A stretch of DNA of 64,000 nucleotides, taken from Sclerodactyla briareus. Lineage: Eukaryota; Echinodermata; Holothuroidea; Dendrochirotida; Sclerodactylidae. The notes beneath the pieces are model-generated. The model had not been told where the DNA came from and made no database searches. It saw only the letters and a list, made by a program, of their open reading frames with translations. Shown piece by piece: positions 22,901 to 36,800 of this stretch; within the stretch, counting starts at the first letter, position 1; each line of letters starts with the position of its first letter. The position numbers and the translations under genes were made by a program. The stretch covers positions 106,950-170,949 of the forward strand of contig JAODTK010004032.1 of the NCBI GenBank assembly GCA_026419785.1, in the 5' to 3' direction.

Positions 22901-25900
22901 TCGAGAGTGAACGGGATGCCAACCCCTTGGTTGGAGCCGAAGATGAAATATGGTGAAATAAGGTGACATATGGCGAGGTATGTTCGACAGATTGTTGTTA
23001 CCAAAAGTACACCAAACCATGGTTCTCTCATAGATATAAAGTGGGGAGTAATATCCACTATTTACACTGTCTGTTCTCGATGTCAATCGTGAAATCCGAG
23101 ATGGCGTTGGAAGTAACACTAAACCTAATGATTACGAAAGGTTGTTTTCTTTCCCACCCTGTTTATAGACAACCGTGGTAAAATTATAATAGACGGGGGG
23201 AGACAACACTAACTTATTCCACACTTCTAACACTGCACTTCTCTCAGCTGCAAATGTCCAAAAATGATGTTCAAAATATTGTAAAACACCAATTTTCGAA
23301 TTTTGAAAGTTATAGGGAGTGGGGCAGGGTTCTACATCCAATGAGGCTGACAACTCTTCGATTAGAAGTTTCCCTATTTCACTAAAACTTTGGGTTCTCT
23401 AACAAGTCTTTACTGTGTCAGTTGGTTCCTATAATTCTTATTATTACGAGAACAAACTGGTAATAAACTAAAAGTTCTCCATATGTTAGAGTTGCATTCT
23501 CCGTGAAGTTATGACAAAGAATCATCATAGTGGTCGGGGAAAAGAGATTACCAATCTTGGATCAGTGTGATAGTTACTGCATCTATTATGTTAGATATCA
23601 ATCGGTCCCAGGGAGCCCAATGGTATAATTGTAGTCAGTTTGCCATATCGCCTATTTTCACTGTTGTTAATAACAACATGAAGGTCATATATCGAGGCGG
23701 ACCTCATGATAGGGCACTTATTGGTGCAGGGAGGCCCAGCAATAAACTGCATTCGAAAAATGTCCGTGTTCGCTCACCAGTGTGTGTATGTACCATTGTG
23801 TGTCCATCAGATTTTCGATGGTTTATGCAGATATCTCGAGTTTGAAATAGCAATGAAAACGTTCAAAGTCCACATATGGTTAATCTGTCACAATGTCATC
23901 ACACAAATATAGAATAAATCCTTCAAATTTGTGGAATTTAGCGGGTAGCCGAAAAGTTGACATTTTCTTTTTGGCTGATTTCCACTGTTTCTCAAGACAT
24001 AAATTGGTTAAACCAACTGATTGATTTCAAATTTCCTAACAAAGTAGCGAGTCACAGATACACTTTTTTCTTGCACTGAGTCAAACATGACTAAAATTGT
24101 GGGTTTAGGAGTAGAGGCGTGATTTTTGTAATTATGGAAGTTTTAACGATTGACGAAATTTTGACAATATATTTGAATCGGAAAATCTGAGTTGTTTCAA
24201 TCCTTGTGACAAGGACAAAATAAGGATTTAGAGGGGTGTTGTTTTTCTTTTCAAAATTGGAAACAAGGTAAAAAGTCAAAACATTTGGATTACAAAGTGC
24301 AAATCATATCAAAATTTCCAAACAAACAACAAATCACAGGCTTGTTGATGAGATCTCGCAACTCTCGGATTGCCCACTTGTCTCAATTCGAATATTTAAA
24401 CTATAAAAAAAACGAAAAAAAAAAAAACGACCTGAAACGGGATACTCACTGATTATCCATCACACTTGATTATTATCATAATAGAAGCATATGCTTACAT
24501 TCCACGTACCGCCGTTAGATAGGGTTAGTCTTTACGACATTTCTGTCGCCGCACTCATATTTAAGCATTAACTGTCGTATTTAGAGCCCTATCATCCCTA
24601 TTTCTATCCACATATGTTCGTCACCGCTTTAGAAGTCATTCTCTTGAGACCAAATAGACTCCAGAGGCTGAGAGGGAGATGCATCACGGACTAGCTGCAA
24701 AACACATTTAGGGTGAAGCTATGAAACTATATGAAACTATTTATAGATTTTCTCATCCCCCTGCTTGTTAAGTATCATACTTCGCAAGAAATCGTTGAAT
24801 CATTGACCTCAGAGTCTCAGACGAATCTGACAGGCGCGGTCCTCTTCCCGAACGATTAGGTCCTCTGATAAATCAGTCGTGTTGCGCCGTTGATAGGTCA
24901 GCTGTTCGGATCTAACGACCAAAAGCAGACTTGACGTTCGTGCGAATAAATAGTTTTAGACTGCAAATTTGAAAGGACCAGTTCGTTTCTGACAAGTGAA
25001 CACGGAATAGAGGGAAATACGACGCTGAAACGGCAGTTATTTACATCTCGCCAGATCCTGTTTAGGGTCTTAGAATAGTGAATACGGATTTCTGTTTTTC
25101 AATTCGTGAATGTGATAGCAAATACTGATGATATGTTAACCGAAGTAACCAATGTCATATTTATTATTTTGGGATTATTTTGCATAAGTCAATTTTCCAA
25201 TACGAACTATGATCATTTCATGGAATATTTAGTGTTACAATGACCTGAGAAACCTATCTAAGGGTCTGTTCGTATTCCTTCTTTTTCGTAAAATCTAGCG
25301 GCGCTTTCCAGCACCAGATCAGGGTTTAGTACCTCACAATTAGAGAGAACAGGACCGTGGAAAAAGCTAGTTCACTGGCGACCTCTGCAAAGGCGACTCC
25401 TCTCACAACGTTACGCCCAACAGGCCTGAGTGGTTGAAGCTCTTACTCATATAGGTTTTCTGGGGAAAAATAAAATGTGATCTGAGGTAAATAGAGGTCG
25501 AGTTTGAAAACCTTGTGAACATATGTTCAGAATGGTCTGACCGGTTGGGTAAACTTTGTGTGTGGCTTCACCCGTACTCGCACCCATGCTCATGGGTCCG
25601 TATCCGTACTCCTGTACAGTGATTTTTCAAACTGCAATTGAAGCCGTGACTACCTTTGATATGAGTGTGGAGCGTAAAATGTTTGTACCGCCTCGACATT
25701 AAGTCCTTGATATATGTATTTACACAACTCCAAACTAGACCAGGAAATTATAATTTAGCGCGTGAAAGTCAACCCCATGTCAATAACCGTTGTATAGGAA
25801 TAGAAAACAGCTGCATAGGATCTCACTGATCCTGGTGTTTTTGATGGCCCTTTCACAAGTGGGGTAAGGGAAATTACTATTGCAGTCCCTTCATAAAAGT

Positions 25901-28900
25901 AGTTGTAGAGAACATCGCCTCCCAGCCCTAAAAGGAATCAGCGAAATATGCTAGTGGTTTAGGACTATGGTGGACTATAATAGCTGTGACACATTCTTGG
26001 ATATTCTACAATCTAGAAATTTCAGTGCCCTGTCCCCCTAACCCCCTTCCTCACAATGGATGTGAGGTAATTGAATAACTATTTTTTTTTTGCGATTCGT
26101 GAGACACATCAAGCATGATAATCCATTATACTTATTTTGTGTTGCATTATCTATGAGTTGGGGAGGGGTGGGAACTTTGAGCGTGGGTCAGTATGGCCTG
26201 CCTGTGACTCATGACCTACTCCGTCAGAATGTGTATTTGTTCATACTTATGAAGGAACATGTTCACGTTCAAGTTCAAGTGTATTTCTACTTCCCTTTGC
26301 AAAGAAAACAAATCAATCAACATACACACTTGATGAAAACAAGGATCTACTCCTACTTTGACGGTCATTATAACAAGGAATAGCAAAGGAAGTAGAGGAA
26401 CAATAAATAAGTAAGCTTTTCGTGTTTGGTCCCTGAAACGTACGAATAAACATATATATTACGGAATAGAATTATAATCATTCAATAAGCTATTAGCTAC
26501 ACGAAAAGGTTAAGACAGAGAGGAGGGGGAATAGGGGGAGCACAACATTGTTACTAATCCCTCTATATAGGCATATAATTGTTAAGAATAAGACGTTTTA
26601 AGTTTCCTCTTGAATATATTAATATTTAGGTATGGTTGTAGAACAATCATAACTAGTCATAGTTCACATAGGGAAGAGGATTAGCTCCAGACTGCAAAAC
26701 CATTGATTGATATTTCTGAGCCCATTGGAATTTCGGAAACTTTCCCGCAGTGCTGTTGACACGGCATGCCTCCTAAATGTCCACGCCACCCACGTTTAAA
26801 AGTGGGTCCTTGTGAGGTGACTTGTGAAGTAGCGAGCGCTGTACTGTATGTGGCAGCCCTATTCGGAAGTCCCCTGGAGGAGACGATAAAGTGACGTACT
26901 GTACTGAGCATCGGAGTGAACAGCTAGAATGCTTGCTGTCCAGTACGGGTAGCGAATCACTGAGTCAGGGTTAATATCAGTTTTGTGGGGCGCTTCAAGC
27001 ATGTGGAAAAACGCTATATAATTACTGGTATCAATTTTATATCATTACTAACAGAGGTACTTTCACTCACTTGCTGAATGCACAACTACAGGTAGACAAC
27101 CTCCACTCTCTTGATCAATTAGAAGTGGCCAAGCCAAATATGAGTTTGGGAGTTATTTTACATCTATTCAGGCGAGCAAGACAAAACACCTAGCCTAATA
27201 TTTCAAACCACTAATGTCCGAAAAAAAACACGGACTAGTAGTTATTATAGAATAGTGGCTCTTTTCACCTCTCGGGCAACAAGTTGAAGCTGTTTTGAAT
27301 AATGTATAAGCCTAAGAAGACTGCTGCATGCATTTATCAGGCTAATATCCCGCAGACCTGCCACCACTGTGGCACTGTCCCCGGGGTATCACCGACCTGT
27401 AATATCCGTAGGATGAGTCGTGAGCCTATCCGAATACAAAGAAATCTGTGGAATAACGACACCCAGGCGGACACATAATGTTTTTGACACCTAATAAGCA
27501 AATGTGTTTGCTAAACTGATCCTAGGATAAATGATGGCTCCGTCGTTATAATACCAAAAGCGAGTAATGCAGACAGAGAGAGAGGCAAATACATGACTGA
27601 GATACCCAGAACATGAATGTTCTCGACGCATTCCCCCAGAGCCAGTGCTGCACTCTTTCAATAATCCGTGAATTACTGTCACTCGGGGGGAGGGAGGGGG
27701 ACATTGTTTTCTGATTGCTATTGCTATTTTCAATACACAATTACTTTTTTCTATTCCTATAAAATGAACTCTAAGAAGTGGTAGCTTTTTTGCGAATATT
27801 TGACATTGAATCCTCCTTGATCCATATTATCCATACTGAACTTTGTCCGAGCAGTTTCCACAAATGTCGATAAATTGACATTTTGAAACACCAATTAACA
27901 ACATTCGCCAGGTCGACTGACAGGGGGGTGGGGGGGGGTGGGGTGGGGGGGGGGGGGGTTGAGTTACCAGGTTTCTCTAAAGTTTAAAGCTGACAATATC
28001 AACACTCACCTTCGCTCCAGGCAAGTCTGTATTTGCATACTAGGTTAATAGAATCACTATAATCGCTCAACCAATTCAAAACGTTAAATTTGCCGCTTCA
28101 TTGGAAATAAAATTTCCCCGTCATTGCATACACAATTCTATGGAAGCTAGTTTGAACTCTAGTTCAAATTTCATTCGCCCTAAATAAATTGCTGTTTCAT
28201 CACTTGATTAGTTTAATTGACTTCGCAGTTTCAACACGAGGTTCGAAGGGGGCTCGCTCGTAGCTCGCTCGTAGTTCGATCTCGGCTCACCCGTCTTCGG
28301 GTCCCGAGCACCTCGTTTCTACTCGAGTGCCCCGAGTTCACCGCGATTCTGCCCGAGTATACACTATGGGCTCAGTCTGAACTCACTCGTTGTACCCCGA
28401 GTCCACTCGGGAAATTTAGGCACTCATATAGTACGCCCCTACTTCACTTCGGACAGACTCTGGCTAAACATGGACTGTTATCGTTCCAGGCCAGCTCGGG
28501 AAAGTGAGAAAAAATCGGTTGGGTTCGATCGGAATTCATATGTTAGAGCTGCTTACTTAACACGTCATCGGCATTCTTCTGACATGATTATGCGGTATAC
28601 TGCTATTACCACATTATATTAAAAATGAGCCATGCTGATTTCGGCATGATGCTTGCAGTGCTAATACGTTCGAACTGGCGTTTCCACTGACCACTGCTGA
28701 TCCACTTGACCATTATCAATTATGCCTAATATGCTCATATTCCGATCCGTTATGACGAATAAAAACAAAATTGAGACATTGTTTTCCAACACCTGATCAA
28801 TCCGAAACAATTTCCAGTGGAACAACTGAAAATACTCATCGGAGACTCGGCATCGAATTTACATAAGATTGGGTCCATTGTGATCTATATGGTTCGCTTA

Positions 28901-31270
28901 TACTCGGTAGCCGAACACTCCTTCTTACGTTTGGCAGATTGCATCGTCCCAAAATGTAGAACAGGAAAAAAAAGTGACAGTACTGATTGTTAGGTGCAAT
29001 ATCAAAATAAACCGTCTGCCGCTCTGGATCAGTTTGGAATAACTCGGTTCTTATTGACACAATTATCAGGAGAAAAAAATCTCAGCACTTCTTATGGATT
29101 CGTCGAGTTTTGTGTTGAATTGGATACTATGTATATATGTATCTACCGATATAGATGAAACCAAACGTTATTCACTGATTTTAATTTGTTAGGCTACCAT
29201 TGCTTATCCTTTCAAAGGGAGGCCTAACTTGATTCAGGGAATAATAAACAGATACGGGGCACTTCGTTGCAGAATTAGCACAGGACGTTATAACGGAAGG
29301 TTAGGAAATTTTGAGGCGTTTCTTTTCATTTTACATGTATACTTGGCCAAGCAACATAGTTCTCGATGTATGTAGCCTTGGGGCTGGAATAACACGAGAT
29401 ACGTATGTACAGTTAAGTACAGTTAGCTAGACGACTCTACCGAAACTAGTTAGTCGATTGTAGTGAATTAATTGAATATCCTGTGATATGACTACAGGAT
29501 CGGGGTATTTCGAGTTATCGGGTAGTAAATTTTCATATACACATTATACTTGCATTTCATTCAAAACTGAGATTGCTCTCTTCTGTCGAGGAGTAAAATA
29601 TGTACAGTCAGAATGCCAGTTTTATGTGTCCCAAGCAGGACTGATTGCAACGAAGTCACGAGCCATCTTATAGTCATACTTTGAAATGTAGGCATGTGAT
29701 AATCACGGGTGAAATCTCCTACATCAGTTGAGCCTTAGTGTCTCAGCAATTGTCATAATATCACTCAAGTCTGTCCTCCAACCCTGTATGATTTTTTATA
29801 CTGTGCCGTCGTGGACTAGGCCTGCAGAAAGACGAATGAATTTCAGGTATGTTGTAGGCCAGTTCACCCGACCTATGCCCAAATTGAAGGTGATAGTCCA
29901 TATAGGGTCCATTATATCGTGAATATTTTCGACAATTATTGGTCTAGGCCTATAATGCATTGGAGGCGTAACAATTACACGGAGAAGAGAATATGTATTG
30001 ACACGAAATTTCTCGTTGATCGATATTTAGAATTCTCCCAAGGTATACTTGTGCCGTCACCAGCCGGGTTTATTACTGAAACTATAACCGTTCATAATTC
30101 ATTTCTACACACGAAACTTACTTGTATTGGTCACGTGGTGTTCATTAATGCTAGATAACAACATAACCAAAACTCACTGATTTGGACATAGGAGTATAAT
30201 ATACACAGGATTGGGACTGTTGTTGGGATTTGCTATCAGTCAGCAATCATGTCGTCACTTCACTCTAGCTTCGTTGGGGAATTTACGATGAGTTTATACA
30301 AGCATACCATGGGGAAACGTCGTCAGCAGTTGGGGAAGTACAAATATATTACTTCTACATGACCCCGCAGTTGCGTACCAACGATTATCGTCTGAAATTA
30401 GAATTACCTCACAAAGAGAGATTCCTAAGTGCTTACGCTCAAATTACCCCCAATTTCAATGTATTTATTCTGAGAGTATAGTACGGTGATTTGAAATTCA
30501 TACCATTCTATTCTCGACTAGTGCTCAGATGATATCGAGGCAGGGGTGTGACCCATCCCAGCTGCTCCCGGGACCGCATTTTACGTCCCTATCCGAAAGG
30601 ACGATCAGTAAACTCCAGGACCCGATCACTTTTTGGAACCTGAAGGAGTGGGGGTTCATGCATGTTCAACGTGACTGCTCACAGCCGACAGACGAGTCTT
30701 TTTGCAATATCACGTAACAAACCCCAGTGACCCCAGTTCGCTGCATTACAGGGGAACCACAAATCTACAATACAAGCTAAATACAGCGAGGCCAATCTCA
30801 TTCAAATTACAATTTATTACTCTTTGCTATTTGTTTAGAAGTTAGAATGTCAATTTCATAGGCTGTGTCCTCAATTTGAGTGGGCTATATTCACATCTCC
30901 GAGTCACTCTTCTCTTTGGATGTATAGCTAATCTATTTACGGGGCGATAAGCTGAGTGTTTCACGGATTCATTTGGAATGCGATAAATTTGAAATATCGT
31001 ATAACTTTAATCGAAGACGTGCAACTTGCTTTGAAAATACGAACGAACGAACTATACATACGAACTATAGTAGTCCCTTGTCGGTAATACTCGTGGGATT
31101 TTTTGGACAGTTCCCAACGTTTTCTCTGTTTCTAAAGTAATCGGGATTGTTCCTCTTGGTCAGTTATTGACGCATCTGTGCGAGTATGGAAAATATAATT
31201 TTGTTTACAGGGAGGGTCATGGCGTGTGGATTGCAGTACTGAGAGTTCAATATGGTTTACCGACTGATAT
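19920..31270. other. long stretch without a recognised gene
   Basis: About 11 kb in which I find no protein motif, RNA gene or strong repeat array. Local structure: TGACC-type motifs near 20,535-20,565 and 20,750; a G-rich tract at 27,923-27,958; a CTCG-rich patch at about 28,245-28,415; an A-rich tract near 24,405-24,428. The same-strand minus frames 22,208-21,990 and 21,941-21,723 share one frame across two stops and could be a decayed exon, but I cannot name it. Very old transposons may hide here. Confidence 0.5.
27923..27958. repeat. poly-G tract
   Basis: Four G runs separated by single T residues; a textbook G-quadruplex-forming composition. Biological role unknown. Confidence 0.85.
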
Positions 31271-31279
31271 TTGATATGT

Positions 31280-31660
31280 TTTGGTTGCCATAATTCTCGA
31301 GCGCTGCGCTGCATTTGGTACGTTAGGCTACTCCATTCTTCTGGGGAGTTTTCAGACATCCTTTGGCGGTCATCAGGAACTGCACTTCGCCGGTTCACCT
31401 CATACGTGTCTGTGTGATATCAATCGGTGGTACAAGCATTCCATCTCTGATCGTTTACCTTTTTCTCTACCCTATTTTCACACTCTATTCACAACAATTC
31501 TGTGATGTTACTATAAGCCGTAATTGGTCTCTTCGTGAGTACGCTGATGACAATGAATTGTCGCCATCTGGCTTACCTAGGGACGCTCTGTCTACAGAGT
31601 TGCCTTCTTCGACAACCGACCGTAGCCAGGGAAGCCGGTAGACGACGATCCAGTGGCCTC
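31280..31660 (+). mobile_element. LINE RT fragment ending at an rRNA junction
   Basis: Across frames the order is ILER-type start, GT(L)GYSILL-like block, (31,430 region) LYSQQFCDV, REYADDNELSPSGLPRDAL and LSSTTD-like sequence. It corresponds to RT motifs from the FG.....L..F.SYL region through YADD. YADD (from about 31,537) is intact. Homology ends about 100 bases after YADD, directly before the antisense 28S sequence. The truncation at both ends makes it a relic of a CR1-group element. Confidence 0.6.
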
Positions 31661-32778
31661 ACTAAGCCGGGGCCCCGACTGACGTCCTTGGGCTAGTATG
31701 CATTGCTGCTTTTGTCCGAAACAGAGCCCGCGCTCCCTGCGAGGAGAGACGCGGACACCCCGACGGAAGGCTCGGGCTGAACGTCTGGGGATGTTAGCCC
31801 GGTTCCCTTTCGCCTGAGGCGCCCCGGAACGGCAGCGGGCGGACCCGACGGCCGACCGAAGGCGTCCAATCGACTAAATAACGGAACTACTTTCCGATCT
31901 TAGGAAATCGACTGACCCATGTGCACTGTCTGTTCGCTCTGGAACCCTCCTCCACAGCTCGATCTTCAAGGTTCTCGTCTGAAATATTTGCTACTACCAC
32001 CAGGATCTGCGTCCGCGGCGGTTGTTACACACTCATTGGCGGATGCCGACTTCCACGTCCACCGTCCCGATGTCTGTATCAACCAATGCCTTTTGTGGCT
32101 CGATGAGTGACCCGAGTCGACGCTTAAGCCGGCGTTCGTTCATCCCACAGCGCCAGCCCTGCTTACCAAGAGTGGCTCACTGAGCACTCGTTCATTCTCG
32201 TGCACGCACTCCCCGACGCGGACGCAAGGCGTGGCATGCTTCTTACCAATTGAAAGTTTGAGAATAGGTTGGGGTCGTTTCGGCCCGAGGCCTCGAATCA
32301 TTCGCTTTACCTAAACTGCGAAAAGAAACAGCTACTAGATGGTTCGATAGGTCTTCCGCCCCTATTCTCAGACGATCGTTTTGCACGTAGCAGCCTCTAA
32401 TAGAGTGTCCTCTGGTCTCACCCTGCCCGAGAATAGTTCACCATCTTTCGGGTTTTAGCATGCGTGCTCTGCCTCTGCCCCAGCTGCGCCCTCAAGGGGC
32501 CGCCGCGTACGGGACTGGGCGGCGGTGCGCCCGACCCCGAGGGGCCGGGATATCGCCTACCCGCCGGCGGAGACCGCCGGTGGTTCACTTTCGTTTCGCC
32601 TTGCAGGGTTTGCAGAGTCCCGTCGACTCACTGGCCTGCTGCTCTCCTTGGTCCGTGTTTCAAGACGGGTCGGACGAAAAGGCTTCGCTCGCGCTCGACA
32701 GACTTTCGCGAGACCGTGCGGTCAAGCAGGGTAATCCTCGGTCGCATCAACACCGAACTGAGAATCAAAACCGGCGTT
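31660..32778 (-). rRNA. 28S rRNA partial copy (pseudogene-like), antisense
   Basis: The plus strand is the complement of large-subunit rRNA. Landmarks on the minus strand in 28S order: CCCGTCTTGAAACACGGACC (about 32,653-32,672), CCCGAAAGATGGTGAACTAT (about 32,436-32,455), CGAACCATCTAGTAGCTG (about 32,332-32,349), CCTATTCTCAAACTTTCAAT (about 32,252-32,271), GTTGGTTGATACAGACA-like sequence (about 32,075), TGTGTAACAACCGCC (about 32,018-32,032) and GGTGGTAGTAGCAAATATTT (about 31,987-32,006). The piece runs from the end of the D2 region into the second third of 28S. Substitutions at normally invariant places (for example AACTATTCTCGGGCAGGG for the usual AACTATGCCTGGGCAGGG) and lack of the rest of the gene show it is a dispersed fragment and not part of an active rDNA unit. 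GC is much higher than in the flanks. Confidence 0.85.
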
Positions 32779-32949
32779 AACCAATGGCGTAATACTGCTC
32801 CCTTGCTGAATTGGTTTGCGAGCGTGGTAGGCGAATATAGTTCCTGGTCTCTGACATTGTGGTCTTTTATCCATTCATAACGGAAAGTCTGCTCACAAAA
32901 TGCTTAGCATGAACAAAACAGCCCACCAGAATCAGCGGCACTGAATTTC

Positions 32950-33770
32950 AATCATCATGCACTCCAGACGCTCGCTCCTTCACGACCATAAGGGTAGCAC
33001 GTGGGAGAAGAGTGGCGCAACCAATCAATTCGATGTCTCGATGTGCGCGTATGATGGAGCTGAGGTGTGTGAACTGGTTGGGCTTCACTTCCTCCGGAAA
33101 GGCTCGGCGTACACAGCGCCGGTCAGCGCCGGTCTCTACAGGGACGAACGGCTAGACTGTTGATGCGGTAATCATCTGGGACCAGGGCCAACCATACACG
33201 AAAAGAGGTCAGCTTCCTTGATGTGACACTGAACCTGGACACCGCCTCACACCAACCCCACAGAAAACCGAACAACACACTCGTCTACATGATCAAGTCC
33301 TCCAACCATCCAGCGGCCATCGCGAAATAACATTCCTCCCGCAGAAGAATTTCTGCGCTATCGCCTTCGAACGGGCGGCACCGATCCACGACAGCGCCCT
33401 CGCATCGGTTGGCGAGGGTTCAGACACTGAAAGGGAGGTCAAGAAAGGTCATCTGGTACAATCCCCCATACAGTAAAAAACGTAAAGACCAACATCTGTG
33501 TACGCTTCCTCAAGCTAATTGACACGCATTTTCCCCGGGGCAGTAGTTCACAAAATTGCAACAGATCCAAGGTTAAAATAAGCTACAGTTGCAGCAGCAG
33601 TTGCATGAAAGACATGCAGCGAATCATTAAAATCCCACAAATCCGAAGGTCGTGAAAAAACCGCCACCCAGAGAAAGAATGTGCAACTGTAAGCAACCCA
33701 GCGACTGTCCTCTACGCGGAAACTCTAGTAGATGACGTCGATGACGGTAGCATCACGCGACAACACCGCA
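32950..33770 (+). mobile_element. Penelope-like retroelement fragment
   Basis: Forward translation gives LLHDHKGSTWEKS, FDVSMCAYDGAEVCELVGLH and GLYRDERLD (32,975-33,160), then VSFLDVTLNLDTASHQPHRK (about 33,208-33,267), KSSNHPAAIAK, KVIWYNPPYSK (about 33,445), VKISYSC and MKDMQRIIK (about 33,575-33,630), and CNCKQPSDCPL (about 33,680-33,715). This is the order of invertebrate RT proteins that in intact form also carry a GIY-YIG endonuclease. GLYRDE replaces the expected GLYRDD, so the catalytic second D is lost. Stops and shifts occur between blocks. No GIY-YIG block was found. The assignment to Penelope-like elements is from memory of this protein family. Confidence 0.65.
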
Positions 33771-33859
33771 TCCTACACAGAACTGGCCTGTGGGCCGTTC
33801 AAAGACCGGTGTCGTGCCTTGTTACAATTGAGTATGTCATTATACGCCGTTTCCCGACG

Positions 33860-36800
33860 TGCGTGAATCTGATAGCGACTACCTATATCATTGACCACTT
33901 TTGACTGTAGAATATATCAGCAATATTGAAGCAAATCCATTATGATTACATGCTGGTCCCACACTCGCACACATAGACACACGAACACTATCATAAACTG
34001 ACTAGGGTTCCGTGATGAGCCCGTGGAACTCAAATCATCATCACGCTCACGAATCCACGTACCCAGAATGCCTCTTTGACAAACGTGTTAATTGTGTCGG
34101 GGGACCCGGTCTATGTTGTTCCCTGTCGTATTTTGAGCTGTTTATGAAGGAGGGAATAACCGTTACGTGTCGTTGTGCGTGCGAGAAACTAATGAAGGGA
34201 ATGCTACATAATAAATTTGTCTGCTCGATTAGTTTCTCAACTAACACCACTACCACCGAGTATTCACTCAAACCAACATGTTTTTCAGAGCATTTGACGA
34301 TCTTTTAACGCATCGTTTACTCCGGGACTCAGGTAAGCAAACAAATCTGCTCATTAGGGGACTGGAACATTAGGTGTTCGCCGGAATGTCAGTGAATCAC
34401 TGAGTAATTAGGCTGTCGTCGTCCCTCGTAGCACCTCCGACAAAATGATGAAGTACAGCAATCCGTGTGTGTAAATAGGTTAAACCATGACGTTGATGTT
34501 GACATAGTGAGGGAGACAAATATACATGACAGGGTTACCCATACCATGTATTTTGTTCAGGTGGTGGTGAAAAGAAGTACTGTCACCCATGGGAATCCAT
34601 TGCTTCCTGATGGTTATATAAATAACATGATAACCATGACCCAGTTTCTGGTCGACCGCGCTGTTCGCAATTCTACTGCAACAAATGGAACAACAAACAG
34701 CCATATAGTCATTGTTAATAATGATCAATTTGCTCAAGGTTGGAAGGACATTGACCTACGTAAGGACCTACAGATTGTTATTGGCGGCGTAAACAACAAA
34801 AAAGAATAATCAAACAAGGTCATCAAGTCTGAATGGATTGGTTTCAGATTCAGAGTACATGTTTCTTCAAATGAAATGCCCAGACATCTGTTCTTGTTTT
34901 GCAGCGATCCATATCCTACGACGTTGGAAAATCGTGATTACCGAAACACCCGCCGCTTCAGTTACATCTCTTTTGAAAATTTTCTCCATTTGTTGTGAAT
35001 CTACACCTAAAAGAATGTTTCACTGACGATAAGTTAAACATGGGGAATCAAGTTTGTTGAGTAAACAGCGGCCAGAATACCTGGTAATTTCGCAGGAAAG
35101 CGCAGAGGAATGCTTTGCTCCTGATCGACTAGACGATGTTGGTGGTAATGTTTTTTTTTAGCTAAACATAGAAGAAATATGAATCTTGAATAGTATATTG
35201 GACACATGAAAGATGTTGTTATTACCAGAACCTGAAATCACCTGAATAAAAAATGGTATTGTTGGGAGTTGTTGGGGTACAGCTGCGCCATTAATTTCGA
35301 AGCTGTTTCCGAACAAAAAATCATACCATCTTCTTCATGACGATCCTTGCGTCTGTGTGAGATCCACTCATCCGATCGGACTGCCCTTGCGTAAGATGAG
35401 GTCTATTCAAGCGCCATTATCTCTCCAAGAAGTATGCCGGGCTACCGTTTGTGGTAACGTTGTTACGAGGTGGGGTTCTAATGGCGAGAGAAAATATGTC
35501 TCACCAGAACCTGCATGTAACTTCTGGAAAGCCATTATTAGAGTAGGACTATAGAGAATCATTGCCTGTTTAAATGGGGTAGTTCAGTTTCGCGATTAGT
35601 ATTCTAATTGCAAACTGGAATACGAAGCAGTCTGTTTTTCTTCATCAATTTCAACATGATTTCAAATAAATATGTGGAAAACTGGAAAAGTAAGGGATGT
35701 TTCTCTCTTGGATAGCAAACATTAGAACTATTTTGGGCATCATTCGGAGGGGGGGTTTTGTAGGAGGTCCACTTCTGTCATGGACTTGGGTAATTCAAAC
35801 TTTTCGGAAAAAAATGTTGCCTGCAAGACCGAACTACGATCATGCATTGATAGGTGGGTGCATGCAGTACTCCACCTTTGTTCTGCACCACTTCTATTGG
35901 TTGTTGTTTGGAGGCATGAAATCAAATAATATGAGGAGATATATTCAAAACTATGATCAGTGTTTCAATTCTGTCAATTTACACTCATTTTTTCAATCTT
36001 CGACGACAGTCCAGGAATCTATACAGTCATGACAAACTGTGTGTTTTGTGCGTGTGTGTGTGCGTTGCGGCGGTATTCGTGGCGTTGTGTGTGTGTGTGT
36101 GTGCGCGCATCCGCACATACACTTGGTATGTGGGTCTCCCATGATGAGTGCATAATCCTCATGGGATGAGGTCAGCACAGGTCACTTTATGAGCTACTTG
36201 TGGACACTTAAGTCAATAACTCTTGGTCCTATCCTTTTGCTCTTGTATCTGGCTATATGTTATTCGTAATTCGAGTCAAGAAATCACTAAGCCTTTTGGC
36301 TTTCTGCTGTTAAGATTTTATGGGAGAGTATCAATAGCTGCTATTCTCTGCCATTCAATGAAACGGTTCCATGTTGTATTGAGTGGCTACTGTTTTTAGG
36401 AGTATTGTTTGGAGAAGCAGCAAATGTTATTGTCAACTAGTTTTTCACACCTCTTTGTTGTTGAATTCATTACGAACGTTTTAACGCCGCCCAAGATAAA
36501 CGAGTTCCCAATTGTATAAATCATTAGGCCTCTCATCGGTCCCATTGAACTTGCTAAACCGTGTGAATTTCCCATCAATCAATAACACATGAACTTCAAT
36601 AATCTTTTCAGTATGTTTTTAATAACTACACATGAGTGAATCGTCTTTAAGCCTGATCAGCTATTCTGAGGAGAATAATTCTACGCTAGGGAAATTTGCG
36701 AACGTAAATTGTAATTGGAAACTTCCCAGTAACATTCTCATAGGAAAATTAACAGTGGAACGATTCCGGAGTTTCATTCTCGTCGAGTGCATTTTATTTC

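Noticed and set aside
32464..32880. 138-codon and overlapping 106-codon frames
   Set aside because: They lie on the complement of the 28S rRNA fragment; GC-rich rRNA gives long spurious frames.
34465..34809. 114-codon frame that looks protein-like
   Set aside because: No motif, no splice or promoter context that I could defend, and an 85-codon antisense frame overlaps it. It is kept only as a note in the region entry.
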